This document shows positions 5,106-8,724 of a stretch of 8,724 nt of DNA, in pieces. This DNA comes from Deltaproteobacteria bacterium UBA3076. Its GTDB lineage: Bacteria > Desulfobacterota > Dissulfuribacteria > Dissulfuribacterales > UBA3076. The stretch is from NCBI GenBank assembly GCA_002367355.1, contig DFBQ01000047.1, positions 11,004 through 19,727 of the forward strand, in the 5' to 3' direction. The notes under the pieces are model-generated. The model had not been told where the DNA came from, made no database searches, and saw only the letters and a program-made list of their open reading frames with translations. The translations under genes and the position numbers were made by a program. Each line of letters begins with the position of its first letter. The stretch's first letter is position 1.

Positions 5106-6407
5106 CTACATTTTTTCTCCAGCGTATTTAGGCCTTGTTGTAATACGCGCGAGGATAACTCCTGCAATCAGCAAGGCCCCTGAGATATAGAAAGCAGTGT
5201 TCAGGCTGCCTGTCATATCTTCGATTGTACCGCCCAGTCTCGCCATGAAAAAGCCAAGACCCCAGCCCAGAAATACCAAACCATAGTTGAATCCAAGGTT
5301 CTTGGGCCCATAGAAGTCTGCAGTAAAGGATGGCAACAAGGCAAGACCGCCGCCATACTGCCAGTAAGCAATACCCACGACCAGGAACAGAAGCAGGACA
5401 TTTTGCATTGCAATGACAAATGGCAATGCAAACAGGCAAAGGGCAGATACAGTACAGTTCAGGCAATAGGCATTAACCCGCCCGATTTTGTCTGAATAAG
5501 AACCGGTACCGACCCGGCCGGCTGCATTGACAAAACCTCCAAACGAGACGAGAATCCACGCATTTGCCGCAAGGAATGGGATGTTTTTGCCTGCCTGCAC
5601 CATCAGGCCCTTGGCGTTCGCAATTATCAGAAGTCCCGACTGTGTAGTGAGTATGAACATAAATACCAGGGCAAAGAATTGCCAGGTCTTTATCATCTCA
5701 GAGGCATTCCAATTATGCTTGGTTGCCGCTGCTACTTGCTTGGCGGTTGCTGCAACCTTCGGGCCTGGGGGCACATATCCTTCAGGAGGCGTTAGCAGGA
5801 GTTGACCCGCAATGATAACCACCACGGCGAACAGTATCCCAAGATTCACAAAGCTTCCTGTTATGCCATAGTGGTCAATCAGATACTGTGCCAGAGGACC
5901 GATATATAGGGCCGCCCCTCCATAACCGCCTACTACAAGACCCGCGATCAGACCTCGTTTGTGGGGTCCAAACCATTTCAGGGCCGCAGGGGTGGGGGAG
6001 GCATAACCAATACCCATGCCAATGCCGCCAAGTATGCCGAAACCGAAAACCAGCCCGGCATAGCTCTTCATCAATCCGGCAACGATACAACCTGCTGCGA
6101 GGAAAAGGCCGCCCACGGTTGCACCCACCTTGGGGCCGAATCTATCCTGTATGCGGCCCCCTGGGATCATTAACAAGGCAAAGACGATAATGCATAGAGA
6201 AAAGGGTGTTGCAGCCTGGGCATTGGTCAGATAGGTCCAACCCGAATTCATGCCCCCTTCAATGACTTGACCAGCCTTGTCCACATTGACCAGGGACGAT
6301 TTCCATATGCTCCAGGCATATAATATGCCCAGACAAAGGTTGATAGCAGTGCCTGCAAAGGTGGTTATCCATGCCTGCGCTGGTTCTTTCGTAACTTGAC
6401 CTGTCAT
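5106..6407 (-). CDS. OFA-type major facilitator superfamily transporter
   Basis: This inner-membrane carrier of 433 residues has twelve predicted helices in two halves (about 14-205 and 241-422) joined by a hydrophilic loop with PPEGYVPPGPK. MFS motif A is present after helix 2 as GGRIQDRFGPKVG (83-95), and a second copy, GRVGTGSYSDKIGR, is at 297-310. The N-terminal FAGTAINLCLGILYAWSIW, the segment YASPTPAALKWFGPHKRGLIAG (135-156) and the WxxxEMIKTWQFF segment are typical of the oxalate/formate antiporter family. Most members carry other monocarboxylates, and I cannot read the substrate from sequence. The start follows GAAGGAG with eight bases spacing. It lies 40 bases after acs on the same strand with no terminator between them, so uptake of acetate or a related short-chain acid is the contextual guess. 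Confidence 0.88.
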   Translation of the reverse strand: MTGQVTKEPAQAWITTFAGTAINLCLGILYAWSIWKSSLVNVDKAGQVIEGGMNSGWTYLTNAQAATPFSLCIIVFALLMIPGGRIQDRFGPKVGATVGGLFLAAGCIVAGLMKSYAGLVFGFGILGGIGMGIGYASPTPAALKWFGPHKRGLIAGLVVGGYGGAALYIGPLAQYLIDHYGITGSFVNLGILFAVVVIIAGQLLLTPPEGYVPPGPKVAATAKQVAAATKHNWNASEMIKTWQFFALVFMFILTTQSGLLIIANAKGLMVQAGKNIPFLAANAWILVSFGGFVNAAGRVGTGSYSDKIGRVNAYCLNCTVSALCLFALPFVIAMQNVLLLFLVVGIAYWQYGGGLALLPSFTADFYGPKNLGFNYGLVFLGWGLGFFMARLGGTIEDMTGSLNTAFYISGALLIAGVILARITTRPKYAGEKM

Positions 6408-6447
6408 ATTTATCTCCTTCTTAAAGACGCTCTAATGCAATGAATTA

Positions 6448-8526
6448 TTATTCTTTCATCAGCGCCTTTTTGCTCTCTTTCAGCTCTTCTATCATGTCCT
6501 TTGACATTTTATGGATTTCAGTGACAATATCGGGATTTGCCAATGTAGTCGTGTCACCTACGTCCTTGTCATTGGATATGGCTGCCAGTATCCTGCGCAT
6601 GATCTTTCCGGAGCGTGTTTTTGGCATATCCGGTACGATCCAGACCTTTCTCGGCCTTGCTATTTTACCAATGGAGTCACAGAGACTCTGTGAAATCTTG
6701 GCAGCCAATTCCGGGCTGGGATCGTATCCGGGCTTCAGAGAGATATACAGGTCAGGGACCATTCCCTTTATCTCGTCAGCTACAGGGACAACTGCCGCCT
6801 CTGCCACTTCAAGGACGTCAAGAGAAGCAGATTCGAGTTCCTTGGTCCCCAACCGGTGCCCGGAGACATTGATTACATCGTCAATTCTTCCAAGGATACG
6901 GAAGTATCCGTCATCGGATAGCATAGCGGCATCGCCGGCAAGGTACGGCCAGTCACGCCAATCCTTGCTGTTTTTGTTCTTGCAGTACCTTGCAAAATAG
7001 GTAGAGACAAATCTATCACGGTCTCCCCATATGGTCTGGAATTGGCCGGGCCATGGATTCTGTATACATATATTTCCTGCCTTTCCCGTTCCTGCCTTGA
7101 GTTCGTTTCCATCATCATCATAAATTATCGGATGGATACCAGGCACACCAGGACCTGCACTCCCCGGCTTCATCGCTCTCAGTGCAGGCACGGTACTGCA
7201 GAGAAAACCTCCGTTCTCTGTCTGCCACCATGTGTCAACTATTACGGCCTCACCCTTTCCGACTACCTCATGATACCATTTCCATACCTCGGGCTCGATT
7301 GGCTCACCAACAGTGGTCATGTGCTTAAAGTGATAATTATACTTTTTGGGTTCGTCAGGACCGACCTTTCTCAGGGCTCGTATGGTGGTTGGTGCAGTGT
7401 GGAAGATATTTACATCAAGCTCTTCTGCTATCCTCCATGCCCGTCCGGCGTCAGGATAGGTGGGTACGCCTTCGAAAATAACGGAAGATGCGCACAGGGC
7501 CAATGGGCCGTAGACAATGTATGAATGACCTGTAATCCATCCGATATCCGCCATGCACCAGTAAACGTCCTCCTGGTGGATATCCTGAATATATTTTGAT
7601 GTGCCTGTCACATAGGCAAGATATCCGCCTGTGCTGTGCTGGCATCCCTTGGGCTTTCCTGTGGTGCCGCTCGTATACATCAGGAACAGGGGGGCTTCAG
7701 CAGGCATGGGTACCGGGTCCACTTTTTTACCGCGATAATCCTTGACCAAATCATTGACAATGAAATCACGCCCTTCGACCATGGGCGTCGGACTCGAGTT
7801 TTTCCCCGGATAACGCTGCCATATCAGGACCTTATCAACAGTCTGGCCTTCCTTTTCCGCCTTTTCAACAGCTATGTCGGCGTTTGCTTTATGATCAAGA
7901 AGCTTGCCGCCCCGGTAATAGCCGTCAATGGTTATGAGCACATTGCTTCCGGAATCTACAATCCTGTCAGCACACGCGTTGCCACTGAAACCTCCAAAGA
8001 CCTCGGAGTGAATGATGCCGAGTCTGGCACAGGCAAGCATGGTTATCGGGAGTTCCGGCACCATCGGCATGTGAAGGGTTACCCTGTCTCCCGCCTTCAG
8101 ACCCGCAAAGTCACGAAGGAGTGCGGCAAACTCGTTGACCCTTACATAGAGTTCCTGATAGGTAAGATGTTCAATTCGTTCATTCTCAGGTTCAGGGACC
8201 CAGTGGATTGCCGTCTTGTTTTTGTTTTTCTCAAGATGTCTGTCCACACAGTTGTAACACGCATTTATCTTCCCGCCGACAAACCACTTCCAGCAAGGCG
8301 CATCACTTGTATCAAGGATCGTATCCCAGTACTTGTACCAGTCCAGTAAATCGGCATATTCTTTGAAGCATTCAGGGAAATTATCAAGGCTAAAGCGATC
8401 ATAGATAAATTCGTCTGTCAGATTCGCCTGAGCAATAAATTTTGTGGAAGGATAAAAATAGTCTTCCTCTTTCCAGTGAACAGCAATCTGTGCTTCAGAT
8501 GTTTTTGCAACTTCTTTTTTTCCCAT
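6448..8526 (-). CDS. acs: Acetyl-CoA synthetase (AMP-forming)
   Basis: This cytosolic enzyme activates acetate to acetyl-CoA through an acetyl-AMP intermediate. It is full length at 692 residues; typical Acs has about 650. The phosphate-binding loop is YTSGTTGKPKG (284-294). FEGVPTYPD (351-359), VGEPIEPE (406-413) and WWQTENGG (433-440) follow; the tandem Trp is the feature that limits the acyl pocket to acetate in known Acs. GRIDDVINVSGHRLG (546-560) carries the hinge to the C-terminal domain. PKTRSGKIMRR (635-645) holds K641, the lysine that is essential for adenylation and is silenced by acetylation in other bacteria. An Asn replaces the usual Thr in WWQTETGG. The start follows AAGGAG eight bases upstream. 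The downstream transporter gene suggests an uptake-activation operon. Propionate activity cannot be ruled out. Confidence 0.95.
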   Translation of the reverse strand: MGKKEVAKTSEAQIAVHWKEEDYFYPSTKFIAQANLTDEFIYDRFSLDNFPECFKEYADLLDWYKYWDTILDTSDAPCWKWFVGGKINACYNCVDRHLEKNKNKTAIHWVPEPENERIEHLTYQELYVRVNEFAALLRDFAGLKAGDRVTLHMPMVPELPITMLACARLGIIHSEVFGGFSGNACADRIVDSGSNVLITIDGYYRGGKLLDHKANADIAVEKAEKEGQTVDKVLIWQRYPGKNSSPTPMVEGRDFIVNDLVKDYRGKKVDPVPMPAEAPLFLMYTSGTTGKPKGCQHSTGGYLAYVTGTSKYIQDIHQEDVYWCMADIGWITGHSYIVYGPLALCASSVIFEGVPTYPDAGRAWRIAEELDVNIFHTAPTTIRALRKVGPDEPKKYNYHFKHMTTVGEPIEPEVWKWYHEVVGKGEAVIVDTWWQTENGGFLCSTVPALRAMKPGSAGPGVPGIHPIIYDDDGNELKAGTGKAGNICIQNPWPGQFQTIWGDRDRFVSTYFARYCKNKNSKDWRDWPYLAGDAAMLSDDGYFRILGRIDDVINVSGHRLGTKELESASLDVLEVAEAAVVPVADEIKGMVPDLYISLKPGYDPSPELAAKISQSLCDSIGKIARPRKVWIVPDMPKTRSGKIMRRILAAISNDKDVGDTTTLANPDIVTEIHKMSKDMIEELKESKKALMKE

Positions 8527-8591
8527 AGATCAAACTCCTTAATGATTTTACGTTGATAAAAATAATAAAGATTTGGGACAATAGTCTTGTT

Positions 8592-8605
8592 GCGACCTTC
8601 CAGCC
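8592..8605 (-). promoter_or_regulatory. Weak sigma-54-like -24/-12 element
   Basis: On the minus strand GG and GC are separated by exactly ten bases (GGCTGGAAGGTCGC), followed by AA. This keeps the invariant -24/-12 dinucleotides but matches the rest of the consensus only in part (TCGCA for TTGCA). If used, transcription would start near 8580, about 54 bases before acs. No enhancer site or sigma-54 activator gene is visible. Confidence 0.22.
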
Positions 8606-8657
8606 TTCTCGTTTCAGGGCAAAATAGTTAATAGTTTATCATTTTCTAAATCTTTCA

Positions 8658-8685
8658 ATCGTATCCAAGTTCAGATAATTGTCAA
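8658..8685 (-). promoter_or_regulatory. Sigma-70-type promoter for acs
   Basis: On the minus strand a perfect -35 box TTGACA (8680-8685) is followed after 16 bases by TACGAT (8658-8663), a 4 of 6 match to the -10 consensus. The predicted start near 8651 would give acs a leader of about 125 bases. The rest of the 198-base upstream region to the window edge is AT-rich and shows no gene. Confidence 0.55.
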
Positions 8686-8724
8686 GAAAAACGACAAGAT
8701 CTCTGGATATTTCATATAAGCGCA

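Noticed and set aside
6440..7000. Open frame of 186 codons on the plus strand
   Set aside because: It is antisense to the 3' end of acs, with a Ser/Ile-rich translation typical of a shadow frame.
7636..8349. Open frame of 237 codons on the plus strand
   Set aside because: It is antisense to acs, shows no family resemblance and has no convincing ribosome-binding site; acs is unambiguous here.

Overview
The window reads as an ordinary stretch of bacterial chromosome. It is gene-dense, of middling GC content, with ATG starts and good Shine-Dalgarno sites. The gene set is a KamA-type aminomutase, Cfa, RtcB with archease, an ISOC hydrolase, an OFA-type transporter and AMP-forming acetyl-CoA synthetase. 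Together with the protein flavour and the AT-rich heptad-repeat spacers, this suggests an anaerobic Desulfobacterota-like (deltaproteobacterial) organism. That placement is inference; no rRNA or other phylogenetic marker is present.

Plus strand, left part: the C-terminal half of a KamA-family radical SAM aminomutase runs in from the left edge (1-537). A 316-base spacer with a heptad-repeat inverted pair and a perfect 21-bp palindrome follows. Then comes a complete cyclopropane-fatty-acid synthase gene (854-2044).

Minus strand, rest of the window, read from the right: a promoter near 8658-8685 serves acs (6448-8526), followed 40 bases later by an OFA-type major facilitator transporter (5106-6407). 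This looks like a monocarboxylate uptake and activation operon. A spacer with a heptad repeat and a strong palindrome with TATAAT as its loop leads to an ISOC2-like isochorismatase-family hydrolase (4369-4935). After another heptad-repeat spacer there is a compact three-gene cluster: a three-helix PnuC-like/SemiSWEET-like membrane protein (3953-4195) overlapping archease (3550-3969) by 17 bases, then the RNA ligase gene rtcB (2103-3533) 16 bases further on. cfa and rtcB converge across a 58-base gap.

The genes are of recognisable families, and I see no phage, IS, CRISPR or defence locus. The most unusual structure lies between the genes. Three separate spacers each hold a pair of inverted arms built from 7-base tandem repeats. 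The heptad differs in each spacer (AACCGTG, TTGAATG and GAAATTC types), yet the period, the arm layout and the inner edges (AAGGT-like on one side, TTTTCC/TTCTCC on the other) recur. This looks like one family of intergenic element whose heptads vary but whose architecture does not.
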